NCBI GenBank assembly: GCA_964204605.1
Contig: OZ123195.1
Span: forward strand, 868,001 to 932,000
Direction: 5' to 3'
DNA length: 64,000 nucleotides
Source of the DNA: UBA961 sp014191195
GTDB taxonomy: Bacteria > Bacteroidota > Ignavibacteria > Kapaibacteriales > UBA961
Positions 18,309 through 27,679 of this stretch are shown piece by piece. The notes beneath the pieces are model-generated. The model did no database searches. It was given only the letters and a program-made list of their open reading frames with translations, and was not told the DNA's origin. The translations under genes and the position numbers were made by a program. Every line of letters starts with the position of its first letter. Position 1 is the first letter of the stretch.

Positions 18309-19028
18309 ATGAATATAGCATTATCATTTTCATCAGGTTCGGAATCCTATACGAATTATTCTAAATGGCTTATTGAAGCACATCCTGATGCACATATTGT
18401 CCATTTGGATGAGTATGCATTAGAGGATATAGAATCTATAGTAAAAACATGTTCTGGAATTGTATTTACTGGTGGAGAAGATATAAATCCTTCTTTTTAT
18501 GGACAATCTGAAAGGCTTAAAGATTGCACAGTAGATGATATCAGAGATGCTAGAGAAATGAAAATGTTTGAAATCTGTACGTCATTTCATATTCCAATTC
18601 TAGCAATTTGTAGAGGCGAACAAATTATCAATGTATTCTCTGGTGGAACTTTGATAGTAGATATTCCTAGTGATATACAATCCGACATAGAACATAGATC
18701 TGTGAATGGTATAGATAGTTTCCATGAAATTCTGATACAGCCTGGTTCATTATTAAGAAAAATTGTTAAAACTGATTCGATACAAGTAAATAGCTCTCAC
18801 CATCAGGCAGTTCAACATCTACCTCCAATGTTTACTGCATCAGCTTATTCACATGACGATATCATAGAAGCATTTGAATGGGCCGACCCAAATGGGAACT
18901 CATTCTTATTAGCAGTGCAGTGGCATCCAGAACGATTAGATTATTCTCATCCTTGTTCATTATCTATTGCGAAACATTTTCTTATGGAAGCTGAGTCTTA
19001 TTCAATGTTGTTTCTCCCTTTACCGTAA
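18309..19028 (+). CDS. Class I glutamine amidotransferase-like / gamma-glutamyl hydrolase (peptidase C26 family)
   Basis: A 239-residue cytoplasmic protein. I chose the ATG at 18309, two bases after lpxK, because a longer frame from 18285 runs inside lpxK. It has GIVFTGGEDINPSFYG near residues 51-66, the catalytic Cys in ILAICRGEQIINVFSGG (~100), and the His-Glu pair in LAVQWHPERLDY (~205). This architecture matches gamma-glutamyl-gamma-aminobutyrate hydrolase (PuuD)-like proteins, which cleave gamma-glutamyl amides. The real substrate is unknown: no other putrescine pathway genes are nearby, and the lpx neighbours give no clear link. Confidence 0.85.
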   Translation: MNIALSFSSGSESYTNYSKWLIEAHPDAHIVHLDEYALEDIESIVKTCSGIVFTGGEDINPSFYGQSERLKDCTVDDIRDAREMKMFEICTSFHIPILAICRGEQIINVFSGGTLIVDIPSDIQSDIEHRSVNGIDSFHEILIQPGSLLRKIVKTDSIQVNSSHHQAVQHLPPMFTASAYSHDDIIEAFEWADPNGNSFLLAVQWHPERLDYSHPCSLSIAKHFLMEAESYSMLFLPLP

Positions 19029-19037
19029 TTAAATTTT

Positions 19038-22000
19038 ATGAAAAGATATCCTGTATTCATATGTATTGCTTTATTATCTATCTTTTTTTTAAGAAAAATG
19101 TATGATACATCGATACCCACAACTTCTGTTGTAGATGCTATGTCTATACAAGATAGAAATGACTATATGCATATGTTATTGGCCGATCCAGCAACAGGTC
19201 AAATTCCAAAAGGTATTAGATCAGCAGAATTAGAATTTGCTAGTACTTTACCAAAAAGACACATCGCTCATGAAAATCCATCTGCTAAGATTCAAGCTAG
19301 TGAAAATTGGTATTCTGCTGGCCCATCAAATCTTGGGGGCAGAACCAGAGCATTAGCAATAGATATGATGAATGATCAAATCCTTTTAGCTGGCGGAGTT
19401 TCCTCTGGAATGTTTAAAAGTACAAATCAGGGTCTATCTTGGAAGAAAACATTTTCAAATAAGCAATTACAAAGCGTTACCTGTTTAGCTCAAGATATTA
19501 GGCCAGGCAAAACAAATACATGGTATTGTGGATCAGGAGAATTCTATGGAAATTCATCTTCCTTAAATGGAGATGGACTGTTTAGTACTACTGATAATGG
19601 AGATTCATGGCAACAATTAGCTATTACAGCCACAAATACACCTCAAACTTGGGAAAGTGCTTATGAATTTATTTTTAATATAGCTATCGATCCATCTAAT
19701 CTTAATCAAAGCGAAGTATATGTATCAACCGCTTTAGGCGGAATATATAGAACTACCGATGGTGGCAAAAGCTTTAAAGCTGCTTTAGGTGGATCTGGAA
19801 ATAATTATTCATTATTTACAGATGTAAAAGTAAGTCCAAAAGGAATAGTATATGCATGTATGAGTTCTATTGCAGGCGGAGGGGGAATTTCATCTACAAA
19901 AGGGATTTGGAGATCTATCGATGGAATCAAATGGACTAATATTACTCCTCCAAATTTTCCAACACAAACCTATAGAATGATCATAGAAATTAATCCAATC
20001 GATGAAAATCAAGTTCTCATTTTTGGGCATACACCCAATTCTGGAAAAAAGACTGTGAACTTTAGAGGTGATATTGAATGGAATAGTTTATGGAAATATA
20101 CTTTCATCAGTGGAGATGGTAAATCAAGTGGTGGACTATGGGAAAATAGATCTGATAATTTACCTGCATTAGGTGGGGAATTTGGTGATTTAATCGTTCA
20201 GCAAGGTTATGATCTGGTTGTAAAATATCATCCTATTGATACTAATATTGTATTTATTGGTGGCACAAATCTATACAGATCCACAAATGGATTTAGAAAT
20301 ACAGAATCGATATCTTGGATTGGAGGATATAAACCATATACTAAAAGACCATATTTCGACATCTATCCTAATCATCATCCAGACCAACATGCTATATGTT
20401 TCTTTCCAAATAATCCCAATAAAGCTTTATCTGCAAATGATGGTGGAATATTTAAAACTGAAAACTGTTTGCTAGATAGTATCAATTGGACAAGTTGTAA
20501 TTATACATATTTGACTTCTCAATTTTATACGATAGCCATAGATCATGCAACACCCAATAATCCTGTGATTATTGGTGGAACCCAAGATAATGGAACATAT
20601 ATGACAACAGGTTCTTTTCCATCAGATTTTTGGGAAATGAAATTAACGTATGATGGGGCTTTTTGTGCTATCGAAGATAATCGTAAAAATTATTATATGT
20701 CTGCTCAGCAAGGAAAGATTGCCAAAATGAGCATTGATGATAATGGTAAAATAATTTCTAAAGGAAGAATAGACCCAGCTGGTGGAAAAAATTATTTATT
20801 TATTAATCCATTCACTCTCGATAAAACCAATCAAAATATCATGTATGTAGCTGGTGGACAATTACTATGGAGAAATAATAATCTGAAAGATATGCCAATG
20901 GGTGGCTGGGATTCTACTGATATACACTGGGATAGTTTATCTTTTACTCGTTTACCAGAAGGTGAAAGCATAAGCGCAGTTTCATCTTCTAAAACAACAA
21001 ATCATATCCTGTATTATGGAACCAATAAAGGGAATCTCTATAAGATTATCGATGCTGATAAAAGCGACCCAATACCTATTGATATTACTGGCGGTAGATT
21101 TCCTGTCAATGCAAATATTCAGAATATTGCTATTGATCCCAGAGATGCTAATAAGGCATTAGTTGTGTTTAGTAATTATAATGTTTTAAGCATGTTTTAT
21201 ACCTCAAATGGTGGGGAAAACTGGACACCTGTCTCAGGTAATCTAGAAGAAAATCAAAGCGGGGGAGGAAAAGGTCCATCGTGTAGATGGGCACAAATAC
21301 TTCCCGTAAAGAATGGAACAATGTATTATGTAGGAACAAGTGTTGGTTTATTTTCAACATCTGTATTAGACAGTACACTAACCTGTTGGGAGCAAGAGGG
21401 GTCTAATACTATTGGTAATGCTGTTGTTGTGATGCTTGATGCGCGTGAACAAGAAGGCTATGTAGTAGCTGCCACACATGGATCTGGTGTATATGCATCT
21501 TATATTACTGATTTACCACTAAAAGCTAATTCACCAGAATTAATTTCTCCTGGTATTGATACCATAACTACATCAACTTCGATAACATATCGTTGGACAT
21601 CAGTGCCTAATGCAGTGTTTTATAAATTAGATGTATCTGAAACGCCAGATTTTTCAACATTAAAACTCTCAAGATCGCTTATTACAAATACTTTCTATAC
21701 TGCTTCCACAGGAATTGTTGTTGGTAAAAGTTATTATTGGCGTGTCCAAGCAATTAACTCTGCTGGGGCATCTGTAGTACCTAATTCCCGAAAATTCAGT
21801 GTTAAAAGTAGCACTGGTATTAATGAAGAACAAAATGCACCAACTGTCTATGTATCAAATGGCAATCTTGTAATAAAACAGAATGTTAATTTAGATGATC
21901 TAGAACAGATCACATATTCATTATATGACTTAGTAGGCAATTGTTATTGGACATCAACAATGAACAATAATGCTGATGCCTATATACATATATCTTCATA

Positions 22001-22073
22001 TCCAAAAGGTGTTTATATAGTAGTAGGTCATTCAAATGATAAGACATGGAAATCTCTTTTTATACATCGATAA
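19038..22073 (+). CDS. Large secreted BNR/VPS10-like repeat protein with FN3 domain and T9SS C-terminal domain
   Basis: A 1011-residue protein with an N-terminal signal (MKRYPVFICIALLSIFFL). Residues ~95-800 form a beta-propeller of the sortilin/VPS10 and BNR kind, with Asp-box-like turns such as STNQGLSWKK, TTDNGDSWQQ, TTDGGKSFKA and TSNGGENWTPV. Residues ~825-915 look like a fibronectin type III module (YRWTSVPNAVFYKLDVS, SYYWRVQAINSAG). The last ~80 residues (YSLYDLVGNCYWT, YPKGVYIVVGH) resemble a T9SS sorting domain. Such proteins are often listed as glycosyl hydrolases, but I see no catalytic residues that would prove enzyme activity. Surface adhesion or glycan binding is as likely. Confidence 0.85.
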   Translation: MKRYPVFICIALLSIFFLRKMYDTSIPTTSVVDAMSIQDRNDYMHMLLADPATGQIPKGIRSAELEFASTLPKRHIAHENPSAKIQASENWYSAGPSNLGGRTRALAIDMMNDQILLAGGVSSGMFKSTNQGLSWKKTFSNKQLQSVTCLAQDIRPGKTNTWYCGSGEFYGNSSSLNGDGLFSTTDNGDSWQQLAITATNTPQTWESAYEFIFNIAIDPSNLNQSEVYVSTALGGIYRTTDGGKSFKAALGGSGNNYSLFTDVKVSPKGIVYACMSSIAGGGGISSTKGIWRSIDGIKWTNITPPNFPTQTYRMIIEINPIDENQVLIFGHTPNSGKKTVNFRGDIEWNSLWKYTFISGDGKSSGGLWENRSDNLPALGGEFGDLIVQQGYDLVVKYHPIDTNIVFIGGTNLYRSTNGFRNTESISWIGGYKPYTKRPYFDIYPNHHPDQHAICFFPNNPNKALSANDGGIFKTENCLLDSINWTSCNYTYLTSQFYTIAIDHATPNNPVIIGGTQDNGTYMTTGSFPSDFWEMKLTYDGAFCAIEDNRKNYYMSAQQGKIAKMSIDDNGKIISKGRIDPAGGKNYLFINPFTLDKTNQNIMYVAGGQLLWRNNNLKDMPMGGWDSTDIHWDSLSFTRLPEGESISAVSSSKTTNHILYYGTNKGNLYKIIDADKSDPIPIDITGGRFPVNANIQNIAIDPRDANKALVVFSNYNVLSMFYTSNGGENWTPVSGNLEENQSGGGKGPSCRWAQILPVKNGTMYYVGTSVGLFSTSVLDSTLTCWEQEGSNTIGNAVVVMLDAREQEGYVVAATHGSGVYASYITDLPLKANSPELISPGIDTITTSTSITYRWTSVPNAVFYKLDVSETPDFSTLKLSRSLITNTFYTASTGIVVGKSYYWRVQAINSAGASVVPNSRKFSVKSSTGINEEQNAPTVYVSNGNLVIKQNVNLDDLEQITYSLYDLVGNCYWTSTMNNNADAYIHISSYPKGVYIVVGHSNDKTWKSLFIHR

Positions 22074-22103
22074 TTCCAATATAATGAATTGATAATATTG
22101 GAA
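22074..22103. repeat. 9-bp inverted repeat between the BNR protein gene and pstS
   Basis: TTCCAATAT (22074-22082) pairs exactly with ATATTGGAA (22095-22103), loop 12 bases, beginning immediately after the stop of the BNR protein gene. There is no T-tract. It may be a weak terminator or a regulatory site upstream of the phosphate operon. Confidence 0.4.
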
Positions 22104-22170
22104 ATAATATGAGCTAAAAATCAATATTGTATTTTGTAAATATTGTTTTGAACCATTACATGTAAAACAT

Positions 22171-22998
22171 ATGAAAAGACGATTGATTCTCTTTTTTGCA
22201 ATTTCTTTGCTTATTACAGGTACTACTTTTGAAGAAAAAGTATTAACTCTGAAAGGTTCCGATACAATGGTGATTTTGGTTCAAAAATGGACCGAAGAAT
22301 ATCCAGACAAATCTGTTCAATTTCAAGTTACAGGTGGAGGTTCAGGAACAGGGATAGCATCTTTGATTAATGGTACTACGGATATATGCTCATCAAGCCG
22401 ACCAATGAAATCTGCTGAAGCACTACAAATGAAGCAAAAATATGGCAAACCACCTATAGAAATCAGGGTTGCTCGAGATGGTTTAAGTATATATGTTCAT
22501 AAAACAAATCTTATTAAGACTATAACAATTAAACAATTAGGTGATATATTCACTGGTAAGATCAAGAATTGGAAAGATATTGGTGGTCCTGATCATAAGA
22601 TACTATTATATAGCAGGGAAAATAATTCAGGTACATATGAATTTTTTAAAGAACATGTCTTACTGAATAAAGATTTTGACCCCTCAGCACAACATATGCC
22701 TGGAACATCAGCTGTGGTTGGAGCAATTGCAATGGATCAATGGGGAATTGGATATGGAGGAGCTGCATATACTAAAGACGTGAATGAAGTTAAAGTTTCG
22801 GTACACAAAGATTCAATAGCTTATCTACCTAATGAAGAAAATATTTTAAATGGAAAATATCCAATTTCCCGTTTTTTATATTTTTACTTGCGTGAACGCC
22901 CTTTACATGAAACCAAACAATTTATAGATTGGGTAATTGGTAAAGAAGGACAGAAAGTAGTTCTTGATGTTGGTTATTTTCCAACAAAAAAATTATAA
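22171..22998 (+). CDS. pstS: Phosphate ABC transporter substrate-binding protein
   Basis: A 275-residue periplasmic phosphate-binding protein with signal peptide MKRRLILFFAISLLITG and no lipobox Cys. Family motifs: LKGSDTMVILVQKW (~27-40), FQVTGGGSGTGIASLINGT split as VTGGGSGTGIA and LINGTTDICSSSRPM (~51-78), LGDIFTGKIKNW (~120) and YSRENNSGTYEFF (~144). It is the first gene of pstSCAB-phoU. The order and spacing indicate a single phosphate-responsive operon, although no PhoB/PhoR pair is in the window and I cannot identify a Pho box. The 97 bp before it carry only the inverted repeat at 22074-22103. Confidence 0.94.
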   Translation: MKRRLILFFAISLLITGTTFEEKVLTLKGSDTMVILVQKWTEEYPDKSVQFQVTGGGSGTGIASLINGTTDICSSSRPMKSAEALQMKQKYGKPPIEIRVARDGLSIYVHKTNLIKTITIKQLGDIFTGKIKNWKDIGGPDHKILLYSRENNSGTYEFFKEHVLLNKDFDPSAQHMPGTSAVVGAIAMDQWGIGYGGAAYTKDVNEVKVSVHKDSIAYLPNEENILNGKYPISRFLYFYLRERPLHETKQFIDWVIGKEGQKVVLDVGYFPTKKL

Positions 22999-23017
22999 AT
23001 CACCTAAGGTCCTTTTG

Positions 23018-24181
23018 ATGAGCAGTACTTCCACATTATATAAAAAAAGTAAATTTCGTCCTTTTGAAGCAATAATAGAATGGATTATCCGCTTAACAGC
23101 CAGTTTTTCTATTATTATTATATTTCTCATTTTTATCTTCATCTTTAAAGAAGCTGGAGGTTTGATTTTTGGTACAGCAAAAGAATTAAAACCAAAGAAA
23201 GCAGTTTCTGAAAAAGTGCAAGATAAATCAGAAGAAAAAGTTAAACCAGAAATTTACAATCCAGAAACTGGAGATATAGTAAAAATAGTAGAAGTAAAAA
23301 AACTAGTTAAAGCTAAGGAAACCGAATCACAATCCCTTTGGGCGAATCTGTTTTCTGATACTTGGCAGCCTGTAGGTAAAAATCCTAAATATGGAATTCA
23401 ACCTTTACTCATTGGAACATTTAAAGTAACTCTGGTATCCCTTTTATTTGCAACCCCATTATCAATTCTTGCAGCAATTTATTGTGCGTTTTTTGCCAAG
23501 GCATGGATAAGAGATATCATCAAACCTACTGTAGAAGTATTAGCTGGCTTTCCATCTGTAGTATTAGGTTTTTTCTGCTTAGTAACTGTAGTTCAGGGTG
23601 TTTATAGTACTACACAATTTATACAGCCATTATGCACTAATATAGCAGATTTCATCAGCTGGATTTTGCCTTTTAGCAATCAATGGATTCACAGTGCATT
23701 AACAATAAGTGATTTTCATTATTCTGCAGTTGTAGGTGGAATAGGTTTAGGATTAGCAGTTATACCAATCATTTTTACGATATCTGAAGATGCTTTATCG
23801 GCAGTTCCTAACAGTTATCGAGAAGCCTCATTAGCATTAGGAGCTACAGAATCCGAAACTGCATTTAAGGTTATGCTGCCAGCTGCTTTACCAGGAGTAG
23901 TTGCTGCAATATTATTAGGGATAGGAAGAGCATTTGGAGAAACAATGATAGCATTAATGGCAACTGGAAATGCTGCTTTATTTTCTTGGAATATTTTTCA
24001 TCCAGTAAGAACACTAGCTGCTACTATTGGATCTGAAACTGGCGAAGTTCAATGGGGATCTTTACATTATAATATTCTATTCTTTTTAGGAATTTTATTA
24101 TTCTTGGTAAGTTTTATAATAAATGCTCTTACTGAATTATTTGTAAAAAAGTATTTATCTAAAAAGTTCCAAGGAGCATAA
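23018..24181 (+). CDS. pstC: Phosphate ABC transporter permease PstC
   Basis: A 387-residue inner-membrane permease. I chose the ATG at 23018, preceded by AAGG, since a longer frame from 22964 overlaps pstS. Helix 1 (ASFSIIIIFLIFIFIFKE) is followed by an unusual ~70-residue hydrophilic stretch that is Lys/Glu-rich (EKVQDKSEEKVKPEIYNPET, then VKKLVKAKETESQS). The standard permease core then starts at PLLIGTFKVTLVSLLFATPL. The ABC-coupling EAA loop reads YREASLALGATESETAFKV. The inserted loop makes it longer than typical PstC of about 300 residues. The helix order suggests the insert lies on the periplasmic side, where PstS docks. Confidence 0.93.
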   Translation: MSSTSTLYKKSKFRPFEAIIEWIIRLTASFSIIIIFLIFIFIFKEAGGLIFGTAKELKPKKAVSEKVQDKSEEKVKPEIYNPETGDIVKIVEVKKLVKAKETESQSLWANLFSDTWQPVGKNPKYGIQPLLIGTFKVTLVSLLFATPLSILAAIYCAFFAKAWIRDIIKPTVEVLAGFPSVVLGFFCLVTVVQGVYSTTQFIQPLCTNIADFISWILPFSNQWIHSALTISDFHYSAVVGGIGLGLAVIPIIFTISEDALSAVPNSYREASLALGATESETAFKVMLPAALPGVVAAILLGIGRAFGETMIALMATGNAALFSWNIFHPVRTLAATIGSETGEVQWGSLHYNILFFLGILLFLVSFIINALTELFVKKYLSKKFQGA

Positions 24182-24183
24182 TC

Positions 24184-25104
24184 ATGTCAGAATTATTGCT
24201 TCAAAAAAAGCATTCATCATATTATTATGTAAAAAGTAAACTTTCAACAGGATTGCCTCTTTTTGCTGCTGTCTTTCTTGTGCTCTTGATAGCATTACTT
24301 CTTTTACATTTTATTTGGCATGGAGCACCTGGAATAACATGGGCATTTCTAACTGAAGCTCCAAGAAATAATAATACTGAAGGTGGTATTTTTCCTGCTA
24401 TTTATGGCACTGTTTTTCTAGTTTTTATTATGTCTTTATTGGGTGTTCCTATTGGAACCGCCACCGCAATATATCTTTCCGAATATGCAAGGCAACAATC
24501 ATTCTTTTCCAGATCTGTTCGATTTGGCGTCAATACTTTAGCTGGAGTTCCATCTATCGTATTTGGATTATTTGGAGTTGGATTTTTTGTTCAATTTATT
24601 GGTAAAGGCATAGATACAGCAGCACAGACAACAATTTGGAGTAAACCATCGCTGATATGGGCAGCTGCAACTTTATCTGTATTAACATTACCTGTTGTTA
24701 TTGTGGCCGTAGAAGAAGCATTAAGGAATGTACCGCAAGATTTAAGAGAAGCAAGCTTAGCTTTAGGTGCAACCAAATGGCAAACAATTTGGAGAGTAGT
24801 TTTACCTAATTCTCTAACAGGCATTCTAACTGGTACAATCTTAGCCGTAGGAAGAGGAGCAGGAGAAGTCGCGCCCGTAATTTTTGTTGGAGCAGTATAT
24901 TCATTACCTCAGCTGCCTGACAGCTTAGCAGATCAATTTATGCATATGGGCTATCATATTTATGTATTAGCAACTCAATCACCTAATGCTGCAGATGCAC
25001 TACCATTGCAATATGCTTCAACATTAGTATTGCTTATGTTGGCCTTTAGCTTAAACCTTACTGCAGCATATATTCGATTAAGAATTCGTCGTTCACATAA
25101 ATAA
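24184..25104 (+). CDS. pstA: Phosphate ABC transporter permease PstA
   Basis: A 306-residue inner-membrane permease, partner of PstC in forming the phosphate channel. Six hydrophobic segments are recognisable, beginning LFAAVFLVLLIALLLLHF. The family segments FPAIYGTVFLVFIMSLLGVP and LAGVPSIVFGLFGVGFFV are present. The EAA loop reads LREASLALGATKWQTIWRVV, the ATPase-contact site. It starts 2 bp after pstC and ends 23 bp before pstB. Nothing is unusual about its length or motifs. Confidence 0.95.
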   Translation: MSELLLQKKHSSYYYVKSKLSTGLPLFAAVFLVLLIALLLLHFIWHGAPGITWAFLTEAPRNNNTEGGIFPAIYGTVFLVFIMSLLGVPIGTATAIYLSEYARQQSFFSRSVRFGVNTLAGVPSIVFGLFGVGFFVQFIGKGIDTAAQTTIWSKPSLIWAAATLSVLTLPVVIVAVEEALRNVPQDLREASLALGATKWQTIWRVVLPNSLTGILTGTILAVGRGAGEVAPVIFVGAVYSLPQLPDSLADQFMHMGYHIYVLATQSPNAADALPLQYASTLVLLMLAFSLNLTAAYIRLRIRRSHK

Positions 25105-25127
25105 TTCAGACATATAAAGAAATCATC

Positions 25128-25895
25128 ATGGCTAAAGAAAGTTCATCCAAGATTCGAGTAAATAATTTTAATGTGTTTTATGGTGAAAAACATGCTTTAA
25201 ATGATATTTCTCTAGAAGTACAATTACATAAAGTAACGGCATTTATTGGCCCTTCTGGTTGTGGTAAATCTACTTTATTGCGTTCTATTAATCGAATGAA
25301 TGATTTGATAGATTCTTTTCGCGCCAAAGGAAGTTTATTTATCGATGATGTAAATGTATATGATTCTGAAATTGATGTAGTTAGTTTAAGAAAACAAGTA
25401 GGAATGGTCTTTCAGAAATCAATACCATTTCCTAAATCCATATATGAAAATGTTGCTTATGGCTTGCGATTAACAGATTCACCATCAAAATCTGAATTAG
25501 ATGGCATCATAGAAACAAGCTTGCGAAAGGCTGCCTTGTGGAATGAAGTAAAAGATAGATTACACGATTCAGCAATTAGTTTATCTGGTGGACAACAGCA
25601 AAGATTGTGTATAGCTAGAGCGGTAGCGGTAAATCCAGAGATACTATTAATGGATGAGCCTTGTTCTGCTCTAGACCCAATTTCTACTGCAAAGATTGAA
25701 GAGTTAATAGAAGAATTAAAGAAATCTTATACTATTGTAATTGTTACTCATAATATGCAACAAGCCTCCAGAGTAAGTGATGTAACTGGATTTTTTTATA
25801 TGGGAAATCTCATAGAATTTGATAAAACAAGAACATTGTTTACAAGTCCTACAAAAAAAGAGACAGAAGATTATATTACCGGAAGATTCGGATAA
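25128..25895 (+). CDS. pstB: Phosphate ABC transporter ATP-binding protein
   Basis: A 255-residue ATPase that powers phosphate import. Walker A is GPSGCGKST (~39-47), followed by LLRSINRMNDL, a PstB hallmark. The Q-loop segment reads VGMVFQKSIPFPKSIYENVAYG (VGMVFQK and PFPKSIYENVA), the signature LSGGQQQRLCIARA, and Walker B ILLMDEPCSALDPI. The H-loop is IVTHNMQQASR. It ends with the typical TEDYITGRFG tail. It is fourth in the pst operon and should assemble as a homodimer under PstC-PstA. Confidence 0.96.
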   Translation: MAKESSSKIRVNNFNVFYGEKHALNDISLEVQLHKVTAFIGPSGCGKSTLLRSINRMNDLIDSFRAKGSLFIDDVNVYDSEIDVVSLRKQVGMVFQKSIPFPKSIYENVAYGLRLTDSPSKSELDGIIETSLRKAALWNEVKDRLHDSAISLSGGQQQRLCIARAVAVNPEILLMDEPCSALDPISTAKIEELIEELKKSYTIVIVTHNMQQASRVSDVTGFFYMGNLIEFDKTRTLFTSPTKKETEDYITGRFG

Positions 25896-25962
25896 ACTTT
25901 TTCTGTATTTTACAACATGATATAATCTATACATTCAAGCATTTAGATTCGGAGACATATAT

Positions 25963-26667
25963 ATGCATCGTTCATTCGAAGATGATTTAGATAAATTAAG
26001 AACCAGGCTTATCCGTATGGGCAGTTTGGTAGAAGAACAAGTTGAACTAGCTTTTCGTGCTTTATTAGAAGGTAATGAAGAATTAGCTAAGTTTATTATT
26101 GGAAGAGATGATAAAGTAGATAATCTTGATATTAAAATTGATAAACAATGTCAAAGAATATTTGCTTTACAACAGCCAGTAGCTTCGGATTTGCGTCTTT
26201 TATTGGCAGCAATTAAAATAAACAATGAATTAGAAAGAATTGGTGATATGGCAACCGAGATTGCTGAATCTGTTGTTGCAGACCCAAATATTCATGTTCT
26301 TGTAAAAGATTTAGGTATCGATAAAATGACTAATGCAGCCTATACTATGGTAAAAGCAAGCCTTGATGCATTTGTGAATAATGATCCCGATTTAGCAAAA
26401 CATGTATTACCTACAGATTCAACAGTTGATAATCTTGAACGCGAACATGTTCAGGACATCATTACATTAATGAAATCTGATGCTGACATTATTGATACAG
26501 GTATCAAACTTATTTTGATTTTAGGTAATATAGAAAGACTTGCTGATCACGCTACAAATATTGCTGAAAATGTCATCTTTTTAATTGAAGCTAAATTAGT
26601 GCGTCATCGTCATCTAGAATATGATCCTCTCAATCCTCTTAGTTTAGATCAAGGAATTGAAGATTAG
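25963..26667 (+). CDS. phoU: Phosphate signalling regulator PhoU
   Basis: A 234-residue all-helical protein of two PhoU repeats. The repeats carry metal-cluster motifs: DDKVDNLDIKID (~47-58), NNELERIGDMATEIAE (~86-101) in the first, and STVDNLEREHVQD (~147) and ILGNIERLADHATNIAENV (split as GNIERLADHATNIAE, ~188) in the second. PhoU couples Pst transporter state to the phosphate sensor kinase in characterised bacteria. A CGGAGA motif lies upstream of the ATG. It is the last gene of the operon; an intrinsic terminator follows at 26699-26746. Confidence 0.95.
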   Translation: MHRSFEDDLDKLRTRLIRMGSLVEEQVELAFRALLEGNEELAKFIIGRDDKVDNLDIKIDKQCQRIFALQQPVASDLRLLLAAIKINNELERIGDMATEIAESVVADPNIHVLVKDLGIDKMTNAAYTMVKASLDAFVNNDPDLAKHVLPTDSTVDNLEREHVQDIITLMKSDADIIDTGIKLILILGNIERLADHATNIAENVIFLIEAKLVRHRHLEYDPLNPLSLDQGIED

Positions 26668-26698
26668 ATAAATAAGTATTCTACGTTCAAGTTATTAT

Positions 26699-26746
26699 AA
26701 GGCTATAGCAAGAGAATTATTAGTTCTGTTCTATTGCCTTTTTTTA
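26699..26746 (+). terminator. Intrinsic terminator of the pstSCAB-phoU operon
   Basis: An interrupted stem, AAGGCTATAG with CTATTGCCTT (one mismatch), around a ~22-base loop, followed by a run of seven T. It lies 32 bp after the phoU stop and just before rmlA. Confidence 0.7.
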
Positions 26747-26791
26747 TTTTTGTACTTATATTATCTATTACTTTATAAACGGATGAGAATT

Positions 26792-27679
26792 ATGACGGCA
26801 ACAAAAGCAATTATTCTTGCAGGGGGAAGTGGCACAAGACTCTATCCCTTAACTGCTGTTATAAGTAAGCAATTACAGCCTGTTTATGATAAACCAATGA
26901 TTTATTATCCATTGGCAACTGTGATGTTGGCAGGGATTAAAGATATTCTGATTATTTCTACACCGCATGATTTGCCTCATTTTGAATCAGTTTTAGGAAA
27001 CGGAAATCAATGGGGTATCAATATCGAATATAAGGCACAAGCTGCACCAAAAGGTATTGCAGAAGCCTTCATTTATGGAAAAGAATTTATAGGGAATAAT
27101 CAAGTATGTTTGATTTTAGGGGATAATTTATTTTATGGCAAGCTAGATTTTCTTCGAAAAGCCTTACAATCGAATACAGGTGCAACTATTTTTGGCTATC
27201 AAGTTCATGATCCAGAACGATATGGAGTAGTTGAATTACACCCAGATGGTACAGTCATCAGCATTGAAGAAAAACCGAAACAACCTAAATCACGATATGC
27301 AATCCCAGGTTTATATGTGTTCAATAATGATGTGATTTCTATTGCAGAAAATTTGGAACCTGGCCCACGTGGCGAATTAGAAATAACAGATGTTCAAAAA
27401 CAGTATCTCCAACAAGGAAAATTACGGGTAGAATTAATGGGAAGAGGTATTGCTTGGTTAGACACAGGTACACCCGAAAGTCTTTTAGAAGCAAGCCAAT
27501 TTATTCATGCAGTAGAAAAAAGACAAAATTTAAAGATTGCATGCCTAGAAGAAATTGCCTTACAAATGAACTATATTACAGCTGAAGACTATAATCAAAC
27601 TATACAAAGATTACCAAAATCTTCTTATAGAGAGTATTGCGAACGAGTGGCTCAGGAATTTATTCCTCAATATGATTAA
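26792..27679 (+). CDS. rmlA: Glucose-1-phosphate thymidylyltransferase
   Basis: A 295-residue nucleotidyltransferase (RmlA/RfbA) that makes dTDP-glucose, the first step to dTDP-rhamnose and other dTDP-sugars. I chose the ATG at 26792 (MTATKAIILAGG), which matches the length of known RmlA proteins; 26783 and 26750 are in-frame alternatives. Motifs: GGSGTRLYPLT (~10-20), SKQLQPVYDKPMIYYPL, LGDNLFYG (~108), VEEKPKQPKS-like EEKPKQPKSRYAIPGLYVF (IEEKPKQPKS) and AWLDTGTPESLLEA. The other rml genes are not nearby. The next gene, recG, starts immediately after the stop. Confidence 0.95.
   Translation: MTATKAIILAGGSGTRLYPLTAVISKQLQPVYDKPMIYYPLATVMLAGIKDILIISTPHDLPHFESVLGNGNQWGINIEYKAQAAPKGIAEAFIYGKEFIGNNQVCLILGDNLFYGKLDFLRKALQSNTGATIFGYQVHDPERYGVVELHPDGTVISIEEKPKQPKSRYAIPGLYVFNNDVISIAENLEPGPRGELEITDVQKQYLQQGKLRVELMGRGIAWLDTGTPESLLEASQFIHAVEKRQNLKIACLEEIALQMNYITAEDYNQTIQRLPKSSYREYCERVAQEFIPQYD

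Noticed and set aside
22074..22170. Pho box upstream of pstS
   Set aside because: I could not find two spaced direct repeats like the known Pho box; only an AT-rich inverted repeat is present, and FCB phosphate regulons may use other sites.
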